Assembly: GCF_016741815.1 (NCBI RefSeq)
Contig: NZ_JAERRJ010000003.1
Span: 434,001-498,000 of the forward strand
From: Nocardia acididurans
Lineage (GTDB): Bacteria; Actinomycetota; Actinomycetes; Mycobacteriales; Mycobacteriaceae
Length of the DNA stretch: 64,000 nucleotides
Direction: 5' to 3'
Shown: in pieces, positions 37,420 to 46,235 of the stretch
Layout: each line of letters opens with the position of its first letter
Position numbering within the stretch: position 1 is the first letter of the stretch
Notes under the pieces: generated by a model
Databases searched by the model: none
The model's input: the letters and a program-made list of their open reading frames with translations, nothing else
Told to the model about the DNA's origin: nothing
Translations under genes and position numbers: made by a program

Positions 37420-39765
37420 TCACAGGCGGCGGTAGGGCCGCCGCCCGTGCGGCACCTCCGGGGCCGGGCGGGAGGACAGTCGCGGGATGGGCAGGGTCAC
37501 CGGTTGTTCGGCGAGGGTGAAGTCGCGGCCGTGGTGGGTCAGTTCCAGCGAGTCACCCTCCAGCAGAGCGTATTCGGCAGACTCGGCGGTGATCTCGACG
37601 CGAATGCGGCGGCCGCGCCAGGCCATTCGGAAGGACAGCCGGTCGAGTTGGTCGGGTAGGCGGGGGGCGAAGATCAGGGTGTCGCCGCAGTCGCGCATCC
37701 CGCCGAAACCGCCGACACAGCACAGCCAGGTGCCTGCGAGCGAGGCGATGTGCAGGCCGTGCGCGACATTGTGGTGGAGGTCGTGCAGATCGGTGAACGC
37801 CGCCTCCACGAAGTAGTCGAAAGCCAGTGAGAGATGGCCCACTTCGGCGGCCAGCACCGCCTGCGTACAGGCCGACAGCGAGGAGTCGCGCACGGTCAGC
37901 GCGTCGTAGTAGTCGAAGTTGCGGGCCTTCTGGTCGGCGGTGAACGCGGTCGGGCACAGGTACATGGCCAGGGTGAGGTCGGCCTGTTTGATCACCTGTT
38001 TGCGGTACAGCTCGAAGTACGGATAGTTCAGCAGCAGTGGATAACTCGTGGGCGCGGTGGCCGCGAAGTCCCAGCGGGCGTAGCGGGTGAAACCCTCGGA
38101 CTGCTCGTGCACACCGAGTTTGTCGTTGTAGGGCACGGCCATTCGGTCCGCGCCGTCGCGCCAGCGCGCGATCTCGTCGGGTTCGACGCCCAGCTTGCCG
38201 GCCATATCCGGGCGGCGGGCGCACGCCGCCGCGGCCTCGCGCAGATTCCGCTGCGCCATCAGGTTGGTGAAGACGTTGTTGTCGGCCAGCGCCGAGTACT
38301 CGTCCGGGCCGGTGACGCCGTCGATGCGGAAGACGCCGGAGGAATTGTGGTGGCCCAGGCCCGCCCACAGCCTGGCCGTTTCCACCAGCAGCTCCACGCC
38401 GCAATCGGTTTCGAATTCCTCGTCCTGTGTCGCGGCGAGGTAGCGCGCGGTGGCGTCGGCGATGTCGGCGTTCACGTGCACGGCGGCGGTACCGGTCGGC
38501 CAGTAGCCGGAGCCCTCCTCGCCATTGATGGAACGCCACGGGAACATGGCCCCGGACTGCCCGAGTTCCCGGGCCCGGCGGCGCGCGAGGTCGAGGGTGG
38601 AATGCCGCCAGCGCAGCGCCTGCCCGGCCGCGAGCGGCACCGTGCAGGTGAGCACCGGGAGCACGAAGGTCTCGGTGTCCCAAAAGGCGTGGCCGTCGTA
38701 GCCGGGACCGGTGAGCCCCTTCGCGGGTATCGCCCGCGATTCCCCGCGCGCACCCGCCTGCAGCACGTGGAAGAGCGCGAAGCGCACCGCCTGCTGCAGT
38801 TCCGGGTCGCCGTCGATCTCGACATCGGCTGTCGCCCAGAACTGGTCGAGGTAGTCGCGCTGGCGGCGCAGCAGGGCATCCCAGCCGGTTTCCATCCCGG
38901 CGGCCAGGGCGGCCTCCACCTGGGCGCGCAGGGCCGGGGTGGAGCGGCGGCTGGACCAGCCGTAGCCGAGGAACTTGGTCAGGCGCAGCCGCTGCCCGCC
39001 CGGCACATCCGCCGCGATGGTCACCCGCGCCAGATCGTCCTCGACCCGCACCGAGCAGCGCGGGGTCGCCGACACCTCGAGTTCGTGGTCCATGCCCGCG
39101 GCCATGCGCAGCTCGGAACGCCTGGTGTGATGGGCGAGGACGGCCGAGAGGTCGTGGGCGGCAGCGAAATCGGCCACCAGCGGTTGTTCGAGCGCGGCGG
39201 CCAGGCGGGGATCGCCGCCCGGGATCGGGACGGGTTCATTGGCCAGCAGATCCGACTGAACGACCAGGTCGAGATCGCCGTCGAGCGGTTCGACCTCGTA
39301 GCGGATGGCCGCCACCGCCCGATCGGTGAAGGACACCAGCCGTTCCGAGCGGATGCGCACCACCCGGCCGGTCGGCGAGGACCACACGGTGTTGCGGCGC
39401 AGCGTGCCGGAGCGGAAGTCCAGGGTCCGTTCGTGTTCCAGGCATTTGCCGTAGCGCATATCCATCGGCTCGTCCTCGACGAACAGGCGGATGATCTTGC
39501 CGTCGGTGACGTTCACAATGGTCTGGCCCACCTCCGGATAGCCGTAACCGGCTTCGGCATAGGGCAATCGGCGCTTCTCGTAGAAGCCGTTGAGGTAGGT
39601 GCCGGGCAGGCCGACGGGCTCACCCTCCTCGAAGGTGCCGCGCAGGCCGAGGTGGCCGTTGGAGAGCGCGAAGATCGATTCGGTGCGGTGCATCGCCTCC
39701 AGATCCAGTCCGCACCAGCGCAATTCCCAGGGAGAGGTCTCGAATCCGGGGCTGCAGTCGATCAT
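37420..39765 (-). CDS. GH65 glycoside phosphorylase/hydrolase
   Basis: 781 residues, the normal length. The N-terminal beta-sandwich opens MIDCSPGFETSPWELRWCG, and the (alpha/alpha)6 barrel carries FWDTETFVLPVL and the catalytic glutamate in TGPDEYSALADNN. The HHNSSGVFRIDG and KQADLTLAMYL segments are those of maltose/trehalose/kojibiose phosphorylases and of Mycobacterium tuberculosis Rv3401. Substrate specificity cannot be read directly. It overlaps an HAD-family beta-phosphoglucomutase by ATGA (39762-39765). This is the same pairing as Rv3400-Rv3401 and implies that glucose 1-phosphate released here is turned into glucose 6-phosphate. Confidence 0.93.
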   Translation of the reverse strand: MIDCSPGFETSPWELRWCGLDLEAMHRTESIFALSNGHLGLRGTFEEGEPVGLPGTYLNGFYEKRRLPYAEAGYGYPEVGQTIVNVTDGKIIRLFVEDEPMDMRYGKCLEHERTLDFRSGTLRRNTVWSSPTGRVVRIRSERLVSFTDRAVAAIRYEVEPLDGDLDLVVQSDLLANEPVPIPGGDPRLAAALEQPLVADFAAAHDLSAVLAHHTRRSELRMAAGMDHELEVSATPRCSVRVEDDLARVTIAADVPGGQRLRLTKFLGYGWSSRRSTPALRAQVEAALAAGMETGWDALLRRQRDYLDQFWATADVEIDGDPELQQAVRFALFHVLQAGARGESRAIPAKGLTGPGYDGHAFWDTETFVLPVLTCTVPLAAGQALRWRHSTLDLARRRARELGQSGAMFPWRSINGEEGSGYWPTGTAAVHVNADIADATARYLAATQDEEFETDCGVELLVETARLWAGLGHHNSSGVFRIDGVTGPDEYSALADNNVFTNLMAQRNLREAAAACARRPDMAGKLGVEPDEIARWRDGADRMAVPYNDKLGVHEQSEGFTRYARWDFAATAPTSYPLLLNYPYFELYRKQVIKQADLTLAMYLCPTAFTADQKARNFDYYDALTVRDSSLSACTQAVLAAEVGHLSLAFDYFVEAAFTDLHDLHHNVAHGLHIASLAGTWLCCVGGFGGMRDCGDTLIFAPRLPDQLDRLSFRMAWRGRRIRVEITAESAEYALLEGDSLELTHHGRDFTLAEQPVTLPIPRLSSRPAPEVPHGRRPYRRL

Positions 39766-40613
39766 CGTCCCTCCGTCAGCTCGGCGAGATCGGTGATCAC
39801 CACATCCGCGCCCGCCCTGGTCAATTCACCGGCGTGCGTGCCGTCGCGCACCCGGTCCACGCCGATCACGTAGCCGAACTCCCCGGCCCGGCCGGCTTCG
39901 ACACCGGCCACCGCGTCCTCGAATACCGCTGCCCGCACCGGGTTCACGCCCAGCAGGTCCGCACCGGCCACGAAGGAGTCCGGTGCGGGCTTGCCGCGCA
40001 GTCCGCGACTCGCGATGTCACGCCCATCGATTCGCGCGTCGACGAATCGCGTCAGCTCCCCCGCCTCCAGCACCGCCTCGGCATTGGCCGACGAAGTCAC
40101 CACCGCCACCGGCAATCCCGCCGCGCGGACCGCTTCCAGATAGGTCACCGAACCGGGGTAGACGGTGACGCCGTCGCGCTCGAGCACCGACAGCAGCAGG
40201 TGGTTCTTGCGATCGCCGATCCCGTGCACGGTGTCGGCGCGCGGGCTGTCGTCCGCATCGCCCTCCGGCAGCGTGATGTCCCGGGATCGCAGGAATTCGC
40301 GGACGCCGTCGGCGCGCGGACGACCGTCCACGTACCGCAGATAGTCGGTGTCGCTGAACTCGCGCACGCCGGGACCGCAACGCCGCCGGAGGAATTCGTC
40401 GAACACCTCTTTCCAGGCCCGGCGGTGCACGGCGGCGGTGTCGGTGAGCACGCCGTCCAGATCGAACAGCACAGCCGCGATGGATTCCGGTAGTCCCAGC
40501 CCGGTGGCGGGCAAGTCGTTCGCACGAGCCACGGACGAGCGATACCCGGTGCCGTACCGGGAAAACGCCCGCCCGGCGGGTCGCAGAGGGTGTCGCGGAT
40601 CGGAGTGCGGCAC
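39762..40613 (-). CDS. HAD-family beta-phosphoglucomutase-like protein
   Basis: Up to 283 residues if the ATG at 40613 is used. A GTG about 27 codons further in (VARANDLPATG) would match the length of Rv3400-like homologues better. Motif I DLDGVLTDT carries the catalytic aspartates. VVTSSANA is motif II, the lysine of GKPAPDSF motif III and FEDAVAGVEAG motif IV. The cap residues YVDGRPRADGVREFL are those of beta-phosphoglucomutases. It is co-translated with the GH65 phosphorylase. A CsoR-like palindrome lies just upstream, in the shared region with the divergent MFS gene. Confidence 0.88.
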   Translation of the reverse strand: MPHSDPRHPLRPAGRAFSRYGTGYRSSVARANDLPATGLGLPESIAAVLFDLDGVLTDTAAVHRRAWKEVFDEFLRRRCGPGVREFSDTDYLRYVDGRPRADGVREFLRSRDITLPEGDADDSPRADTVHGIGDRKNHLLLSVLERDGVTVYPGSVTYLEAVRAAGLPVAVVTSSANAEAVLEAGELTRFVDARIDGRDIASRGLRGKPAPDSFVAGADLLGVNPVRAAVFEDAVAGVEAGRAGEFGYVIGVDRVRDGTHAGELTRAGADVVITDLAELTEGR

Positions 40614-40637
40614 ATCACAGGACAGATTCCTACAGAG

Positions 40638-40654
40638 ATACCCCTAGGGGGTAT
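40638..40654. promoter_or_regulatory. CsoR-family-type palindrome
   Basis: ATACCCC-TAG-GGGGTAT, perfect 7-bp arms. This is the shape of operators bound by CsoR/RcnR-family repressors (TACCC-N-GGGTA), which respond to copper, nickel/cobalt, persulfide or formaldehyde. It lies about 105 bases before the MFS start and 25 bases before the HAD start. No CsoR gene is in the window. Confidence 0.55.
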
Positions 40655-40693
40655 AAATTCAACCGAGTAACCGAGCCGGGAAGGAGACCCGAG

Positions 40694-40855
40694 ATGTGCG
40701 AATGCCGCTGTCCCAGCACGCGTGATCCACCCACCCCTGATCGAGGAAGTGAATTCCGATGCGCTCCATGGCCCCGACCACCGGCCTGTTCGCCAACCGT
40801 GACTACCTGCGACTGTTCACCGCTCAGGTCTCCGGCCTGTTCGGCACCGGATTGA
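40694..40855 (+). CDS. Possible Cys-rich leader peptide overlapping MFS gene
   Basis: An ATG with a strong ribosome site (AAGGAG, 8 bases before) opens a 53-codon frame. It begins MCECRCPSTRDP, with cysteines at positions 2, 4 and 6, and ends inside the MFS gene in another frame. The strong site and cysteine pattern directly behind a CsoR-like operator suggest a metal- or thiol-linked leader. The overlapping distal part may be non-functional. The evidence is circumstantial. Confidence 0.3.
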   Translation: MCECRCPSTRDPPTPDRGSEFRCAPWPRPPACSPTVTTCDCSPLRSPACSAPD

Positions 40856-42717
40856 CCACCGTCGCGCTGGGACTGCTCGCCTACGAGCTCGCCGGGGCCG
40901 CCGCGGCGGCCGTACTCGGCACCGCGCTGACCATCAAGATGGTCGTCTACGTCACCGTCGCCCCGATCGTGGGCGCGTACGCCCACCGCCTCCCCCGCCG
41001 CACCTTCCTGACCGCCCTGCATCTGATGCGCGCGGGTGTCGTGCTCGCCCTGCCGTTCATCGCTGAGATCTGGCAGATCTACCTGCTCATCGCGGTCCTC
41101 CAAACCGCTTCCGCCGCATACACACCGACCTATCAGGCGGTGATCCCCGACATCCTGCCGCGCGAGCGCGACTACACCCGCGCCCTGTCGGCCGCACAGC
41201 TCGCCGCCACCATGGAGACGCTGCTGAGCCCGATGCTGGCCGCCGCCGCGCTGCTGGTCGTGAGCTTCCACTGGCTGTTCGCCGGCACCGCCGCCGGATT
41301 CGTGATCGCCGCTCTGCTGGTCGTCGCCACGCGCATTCCCGATGCCACCGCCGCCGCGCCGGGGTCCTTCCGCGAACGAATCACGGTGGGAGTGCGCCTG
41401 TTCGCGGCGACACCGCGCCTGCGCGGGCTGCTCGGCCTGAACCTGGTGGTCGCCGCGGCGGGCTCGGTGGTCATGGTCAATACCGTGAACTACGTGCGCG
41501 ATACGCTCGGCGGCGCGCAGTCGGGGGTGGCGATGCTGCTGGCCGCCAACGGATTCGGCACCATGCTCGTCGCCCTCGCACTGCCCCGGATCCTGGACCG
41601 CACGCAGGCCCGCCCGGTCATGCTCACCGGCGCTGCCACCCTGGTGACCGGACTCGCGGCCGCCATCGCGCTGTCCACCGCCGGCAGCGGCGAAGGGCGC
41701 TGGGCCGCGGCCCTTGCGGTGTGGGCGCTCATCGGCGCGGGCACGGCCGCCGTCCTGACCCCCACCGGCCAGGTGCTGCGCGGCTCGGCATCACCCGCCG
41801 ACCGCCCGGCGCTGTTCGCGGCACAGTTCTCGCTCTCGCACCTGGCCTGGCTGATCACCTACCCGATCACCGGATGGCTCACCACCACAGGCGGTTTCAC
41901 CATCACCTGGATCGTGCTCGCGGCGTTCGCCGTCGCCGGAATCGTGGTGGCGCAGCGCATGTGGCCCCGCGGTGACGCCGACGCGCTAGACACCCAGCGC
42001 GTCGAGGATCAGGGGACGCGAGGTGCGCAGCGCCTCCTGCCAGTACGGCCAGGTGTGGGTACCCGGGCCGATATCGACCCGCGCACCGATACCCAAGGCC
42101 GCCAAACGATTACGGAAGATCTGGGCGGCGGTCTGGGTCATCGTCTCCAGGACCATGGCATTGAGCGTGTTGCCCACGCCGTACGGCAGGTCCGCGCCGG
42201 TCGGGACGCCGTTGCCGCTCCACACGTACATGGGCAGCCCGCGCAGCAGTTCGGCCTGGACGGTGGCGTCGTTGCGGCTCCACGCGGGATCACCGGCCGG
42301 ACCCCACATATCGTCGAGGTTGAAGTTGCCCTCGTCCCGCAGGGCCAGGCGCATCGCTTCGTTCCACAGCGGGAAGGTCGGGTTCACGTAGCCGGAAAAC
42401 GAACCCGCGAAACGGAATTGGTCGCGATGATGGGCGGCCAGGGTGAGCGCGGCATTGCCGCCCATGGACGCGCCGACGACCGCATTGTTGGTGCGGGAGA
42501 CGCCGTACCCGGCGAGGAAGGCCGGCAGTTCCTCGGTGAGGAAGGTCTCCCACCGGTAGGTGACGGCCTGGCGATTGGTGCTGCTCGGCCGGTACCAGTC
42601 GGTGTAGAAGCTGGAGTGCCCGCCGACCGGGAACACGAGAGTGACGTTGTCCCCGGCGAATTGGCGCAGGGCGTCGGTGTCCGAGGTCCACTGGCTGTGA
42701 TCGGCCGGGGCGCGTAA
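40759..42717 (+). CDS. MFS transporter with unusual antisense C-terminal extension
   Basis: The ATG has GAGGAAG upstream. Residues 1-405 are a normal MFS transporter with twelve hydrophobic segments (AQVSGLFGTGLTTVALGLL, then PIVGAYAHRLPRRTF as the helix 2-3 loop) and the usual end at about 41985 (VAQRMWPRGDAD). The frame then runs on for another 244 codons through the reverse of the antigen-85-like gene, as hydrophilic low-complexity sequence. The natural product probably stops near 41985. A one-base change near the end, real or from assembly, would explain the run-on. A CsoR-like operator upstream suggests control by metal or thiol stress. Confidence 0.8.
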   Translation: MRSMAPTTGLFANRDYLRLFTAQVSGLFGTGLTTVALGLLAYELAGAAAAAVLGTALTIKMVVYVTVAPIVGAYAHRLPRRTFLTALHLMRAGVVLALPFIAEIWQIYLLIAVLQTASAAYTPTYQAVIPDILPRERDYTRALSAAQLAATMETLLSPMLAAAALLVVSFHWLFAGTAAGFVIAALLVVATRIPDATAAAPGSFRERITVGVRLFAATPRLRGLLGLNLVVAAAGSVVMVNTVNYVRDTLGGAQSGVAMLLAANGFGTMLVALALPRILDRTQARPVMLTGAATLVTGLAAAIALSTAGSGEGRWAAALAVWALIGAGTAAVLTPTGQVLRGSASPADRPALFAAQFSLSHLAWLITYPITGWLTTTGGFTITWIVLAAFAVAGIVVAQRMWPRGDADALDTQRVEDQGTRGAQRLLPVRPGVGTRADIDPRTDTQGRQTITEDLGGGLGHRLQDHGIERVAHAVRQVRAGRDAVAAPHVHGQPAQQFGLDGGVVAAPRGITGRTPHIVEVEVALVPQGQAHRFVPQREGRVHVAGKRTRETELVAMMGGQGERGIAAHGRADDRIVGAGDAVPGEEGRQFLGEEGLPPVGDGLAIGAARPVPVGVEAGVPADREHESDVVPGELAQGVGVRGPLAVIGRGA

Positions 42718-42951
42718 CCCGTCCAGGACGTAGAGGGCCGCACTGCCACCGCGTGCGGCCCACTGCACCTGCACCTTGATCGGGCCCATACTCGAGGGCA
42801 CCCAGAGTTCGTCGTATCCGCCCGAGGGGGCGGCCGCGGCCTGCACCACCCCGAACGACGACATCACGACCGCCGCCGCCACCGCCGCGAAAGACCGCTT
42901 CCACCAGCCGCGAATCGACCGCCGACCCCCGGACCGCACATCCCCTGCCAT
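41986..42951 (-). CDS. Antigen-85-like mycolyltransferase/esterase
   Basis: 321 residues. The arginine-rich N-terminus and hydrophobic stretch (FAAVAAAVVMSSFGVVQAAAA) form a signal peptide, possibly Tat-compatible. The mature part starts PSGGYDELWVPSSMGPIKVQVQW, has the nucleophile in GASMGGNAAL (Ser162), and the catalytic histidine in GTHTWPYWQEAL. This is the antigen 85 (Fbp) family, which transfers mycolic acids to trehalose and arabinogalactan outside the membrane. A neighbouring MFS frame runs antisense through most of this gene. The gene supports assignment of the organism to the mycolic-acid actinomycetes. Confidence 0.9.
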   Translation of the reverse strand: MAGDVRSGGRRSIRGWWKRSFAAVAAAVVMSSFGVVQAAAAPSGGYDELWVPSSMGPIKVQVQWAARGGSAALYVLDGLRAPADHSQWTSDTDALRQFAGDNVTLVFPVGGHSSFYTDWYRPSSTNRQAVTYRWETFLTEELPAFLAGYGVSRTNNAVVGASMGGNAALTLAAHHRDQFRFAGSFSGYVNPTFPLWNEAMRLALRDEGNFNLDDMWGPAGDPAWSRNDATVQAELLRGLPMYVWSGNGVPTGADLPYGVGNTLNAMVLETMTQTAAQIFRNRLAALGIGARVDIGPGTHTWPYWQEALRTSRPLILDALGV

Positions 42952-43026
42952 CGCGCACCTCCCATGTCGCTCGGGAAGTAAGTTACCGCAGCCGACGGGT
43001 AATGCGCTGTCGCTCAGTCGTTTTTG

Positions 43027-43473
43027 CTATTGCTCGCCGAAGCGCTCGGCGGTGTACTCGGCGCTGAACTGTTCGGTGAACTCGCCGGTGGGCGGGATCT
43101 CGGTGATCACGTCGATCAGGACGCCGCTGGGGTCGGCGACGATGAAGTGGCGCTGACCGAATTCCTCTGAGCGGATCTCCAATTCGGCCTTCAGACCGCC
43201 CTGGACGACCATCTCCTCCCACAGCGCGTCGACATCCTCGACCTCGAAGTTGAGGATCAGGCCCTGGGTGGGCTTGCGGAAGTCCGCGGGGATGGTCTCG
43301 TGGGTGTAGTCGAGCAGGGCGACCTCGACGGAACGGTCATCGGCGGTGCGGCGCAGGCTGATGTACCAGTCCGCCTCGAAGGTGATGTCGAAGCCGAACC
43401 ACCTGGTGTAGAAGTCGCGGGATCGGGCGAGCTCGGTGGTGCCGATGACGGGGTAGAAGCTGCTGAGTTTCAC
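43027..43473 (-). CDS. VOC-family (glyoxalase/bleomycin-resistance fold) protein
   Basis: 148 residues from the GTG at 43473, with AAAGG eight bases upstream; a longer frame upstream runs into the divergent TetR gene. Paired beta-alpha-beta-beta-beta modules are visible ([21 protein letters not shown], then [20 protein letters not shown] and [18 protein letters not shown]). The metal ligands of glyoxalase I are not all recognisable, so an antibiotic- or metabolite-binding role is as likely as catalysis. It shares a control region with the TetR gene, which probably represses it. Confidence 0.85.
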   Translation of the reverse strand: MKLSSFYPVIGTTELARSRDFYTRWFGFDITFEADWYISLRRTADDRSVEVALLDYTHETIPADFRKPTQGLILNFEVEDVDALWEEMVVQGGLKAELEIRSEEFGQRHFIVADPSGVLIDVITEIPPTGEFTEQFSAEYTAERFGEQ

Positions 43474-43495
43474 GGCGTGGCCTTTCGCGCTGCGG

Positions 43496-43550
43496 TTGAC
43501 GTACCATCGGTATGTCAACGACGGTAGTTCACATACCACTGGTACGTCAA
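43496..43550. promoter_or_regulatory. Pair of TetR-type operators between VOC and tetR genes
   Basis: Two 23-bp imperfect palindromes, TTGACGTACC-ATC-GGTATGTCAA (43496-43518) and TTCACATACC-ACT-GGTACGTCAA (43528-43550), share the core GTACC/GGTA. Their centres are 32 bp apart, between the divergent starts. Confidence 0.8.
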
Positions 43551-43566
43551 TAGGGAGGTTTCGCCC

Positions 43567-44166
43567 ATGGCGGGCATGTTGCGCATCCAGCAGCGCGAGC
43601 AGACCAGGCGCACCCTGCTGCGCGAGAGCAGGCGGCTGTTCGCCGCGAAAGGCTATGCGGCGGTGGGGCTCGCCGAGATCACAGCGGCGGCCGGTGTCAC
43701 CAAGGGAGCGCTGTACCACAATTTTTCGAGCAAGATCGAACTCTTCCGGGCGGTCCTGGAAGAAGTACAGAACGAAGTCGGCGAGCACGTCGCCGCCGCG
43801 GCCGACGCCGCGGCCGAGCCGTGGGACCAATTGGTCACCGGCTGTGAAACTTTCATCACCGCCTGCACCGCACCGGAGATCCAGCGCATCCTGCTGATCG
43901 ACGGCCCGTCAGTCCTGGGCTGGCACGACTGGCGGGCATTGGACGAAGCCGCCTCCGCCCGGCACCTGCACGAGGCGCTCACCGAACTCGTTGCGGCCGA
44001 GGTGATTCCGCCGCAACCCATCGAACCGCTCACCCACCTGCTGTCCGGCGCGATGAACGAGGCCGCACTGTGGCTGGCCACCGCCACCGCGCCGGACGCG
44101 CTCGAGCAGACGCTCGCGTCGCTGCGCCGGCTACTCGGCGCGATTCAGACCCCGCCGGGTCAGTAG
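43567..44166 (+). CDS. TetR-family repressor
   Basis: 199 residues, with GGGAGG before the ATG. The helix-turn-helix is in [26 protein letters not shown] (about residues 38-62). The C-terminal ligand domain contains [22 protein letters not shown], typical of the large AcrR/TetR subgroup. It is divergent from the VOC gene with two matched palindromes between, so it likely represses both. Its 3' end overlaps the M3 peptidase gene on the opposite strand by 36 bases. Confidence 0.93.
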   Translation: MAGMLRIQQREQTRRTLLRESRRLFAAKGYAAVGLAEITAAAGVTKGALYHNFSSKIELFRAVLEEVQNEVGEHVAAAADAAAEPWDQLVTGCETFITACTAPEIQRILLIDGPSVLGWHDWRALDEAASARHLHEALTELVAAEVIPPQPIEPLTHLLSGAMNEAALWLATATAPDALEQTLASLRRLLGAIQTPPGQ

Positions 44167-46191
44167 CGGCTCGATCTCCGGCCCCCGGCCGCGGAAGGCG
44201 GCGAAGGCGTCCAGCGGATCGAGTGAGCCGCCGCGCGAGAGCAATTCGCGGCGGAACAGCTCACCCTTCTCGCGGATGGGCGCGACGCCGTCCTCGAACC
44301 ACTGCACGGTGTCCGCGTCCAGGACCTCACTCCAGATGTAGGAGTAGTACCCGGCCGCGTAGCCACCCGAGAAGATGTGCGCGAAATAGCCGGTGCGGTA
44401 GCGCGGCGGGATGGCGTTCACGGCGACACCGGCCGTGCGCAGCGCCTCCTCCTCGAAGGACTCCACATCGGTGTCCGCCTGCGCGTCGGCCGTGGAACGG
44501 CGATGCCAGGCCCAGTCCAGCAGCGCCGCGGCCAGATACTCGACGGTGCGGAAGCCCTCGCCGAAGCGCTCCGCCGCCGCCATGCGCTCGACCAGTTCGG
44601 CGGGCATCGGTTCGCCGGTGTCGATGTGGCGGGCGTAGTTGGCCAGGATCTCCGGCCGCGACATCCACATCTCGTTCACCTGGGACGGGAACTCGACGAA
44701 ATCGCGCGGCACCGCCGTGCCGGAGAAGAACGGGTAGGTGACGTTCGAGAACAGGCCGTGCAGCGCGTGCCCGAACTCGTGGAACAGGGTGCGGACGTTG
44801 TCCCAGGTCAGCAGGGCGGGCTCACCCGCGGGGGGCTTCACGATATTGAGGTTGTTGACCACCACCGGGCGCTGCCCGAACAGCGCGGACTGGCTGACCA
44901 GGCTGTTCATCCACGCGCCGCCGCGTTTGGACGGGCGCTTGAAGAAGTCGCCGAGGAACAGGCCCAGGCCGCTGCCGTCGGCGTCGAAGACCTCGAAGAC
45001 GCGCACCTCGGGGTGGTAGCCGCGCAGCTCCGGTCGCTCGGCGAAGGTGATGCCGTAGACCTGGGTGGCCGCGTGGAAGACGCCGTCCCACAGCACCCGC
45101 TCCAGTTCGAAGTACGGGCGCAACGCCTCGGCGTCCACCGAGAACTGTTCGGCGCGAATCTTTTCCGACCAGAACTGCCAATCCCAGGAGCGCAGTTCGG
45201 CATCCGGTTCGGCGGCGTGCATGACGGCGGTCAGCTCACCCGCCTCGCGCTCGGCATTGGCGACCGCGGGCGGCACCAGGCGCGACAGCATCTCCTCCAC
45301 GGCCGCCGTGGTTTTCGCGGTCTGATCGGCGACGGTGTAGGCGGCGTGATCCGAATACCCCAGCAGGGCGGCGCGTTCGGCGCGCAGCGCGACCATGCGG
45401 GCGGCCAGCGCGCCGTTGTCCCCGTTCGCGCCGAAGCCCCGGCTCAGCGACGCGTCCATCATGCGTTCGCGCACGGCGCGGTCGGCCAGCTCGGACAGGA
45501 TCGGCTGGTTGGAGACGTTCTGCAGGCTCAGCGCCCACTTGCCGGGCTGCCCGAGGGTCTCGGCGTTCTCGGCGGCGGCGGACACCTCCGCCGGGGTCAA
45601 TCCGGCCAGCTCCTGCTCGGTGTCCAGGATCAGGGTGGCGGCATTGGTGGCGGCCAGGTTGTTCTGCCCGAATTCGGTTGCGGCCGTGGCGAGTTCGGCA
45701 TTGAGCTCGCGCAGGCGGGCCTGCTGCGCGGCATTCAGGCGCGCGCCCGCGCGGACGAAGCGCAGGTGGTAGCGCTCGAGCAGCCAGGACTCCTCGGGGT
45801 TCAGCCCCAGTTCGGCGCGTCGCTGGTACAGCGTGTCGATGCGGTCGAAGAGGGCCGGATCCAGGTGGATGGCGTCGTCGTGGGCGGCCAGGCGCGGGGA
45901 GATCTCGGCCTCGATGGCGTCGATGCGCTCGTTCGAATCCGAGGACACGACATTGAAGAAGACCTTCGCCACCCGCTTCAGCACCGTGCCCGAACGCTCC
46001 AGTGCGGCAATGGTATTCGCGAAGGTGGGCGCTTCCTCGGCGGTGGCGATCACGGCGACCTCGGCGAGCTGCTCGGTCATACCGCGCTCGAACGCGGGCA
46101 GATAGTGCTCGACGGTGATCTCCGCGAACCGCGGAAGCTCGTAGGGCAGCGTGCTGCGCTCGAAGAACGGATTGCTCGTCATACCCGTCAC
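44131..46191 (-). CDS. M3-family zinc oligopeptidase (Dcp/oligopeptidase-A type)
   Basis: 686 residues. The zinc site is FHEFGHALHGLF near residue 470, with the third ligand glutamate in VEFPSQVNE 25-30 residues later. SGGYAAGYYSYIWSEVLDAD is the conserved substrate-binding segment. These soluble enzymes finish the breakdown of cytoplasmic oligopeptides. The GTG at 46191 is the longest start, and an ATG at 46182 (MTSNPFFERST) is equally possible. It is transcribed alone, divergent from a TPR gene. Confidence 0.93.
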   Translation of the reverse strand: MTGMTSNPFFERSTLPYELPRFAEITVEHYLPAFERGMTEQLAEVAVIATAEEAPTFANTIAALERSGTVLKRVAKVFFNVVSSDSNERIDAIEAEISPRLAAHDDAIHLDPALFDRIDTLYQRRAELGLNPEESWLLERYHLRFVRAGARLNAAQQARLRELNAELATAATEFGQNNLAATNAATLILDTEQELAGLTPAEVSAAAENAETLGQPGKWALSLQNVSNQPILSELADRAVRERMMDASLSRGFGANGDNGALAARMVALRAERAALLGYSDHAAYTVADQTAKTTAAVEEMLSRLVPPAVANAEREAGELTAVMHAAEPDAELRSWDWQFWSEKIRAEQFSVDAEALRPYFELERVLWDGVFHAATQVYGITFAERPELRGYHPEVRVFEVFDADGSGLGLFLGDFFKRPSKRGGAWMNSLVSQSALFGQRPVVVNNLNIVKPPAGEPALLTWDNVRTLFHEFGHALHGLFSNVTYPFFSGTAVPRDFVEFPSQVNEMWMSRPEILANYARHIDTGEPMPAELVERMAAAERFGEGFRTVEYLAAALLDWAWHRRSTADAQADTDVESFEEEALRTAGVAVNAIPPRYRTGYFAHIFSGGYAAGYYSYIWSEVLDADTVQWFEDGVAPIREKGELFRRELLSRGGSLDPLDAFAAFRGRGPEIEPLLTRRGLNRAE

Positions 46192-46235
46192 CCTATTCCG
46201 CGCGCGAGATCGGCTCCCGGTGGCACGATCGACGC

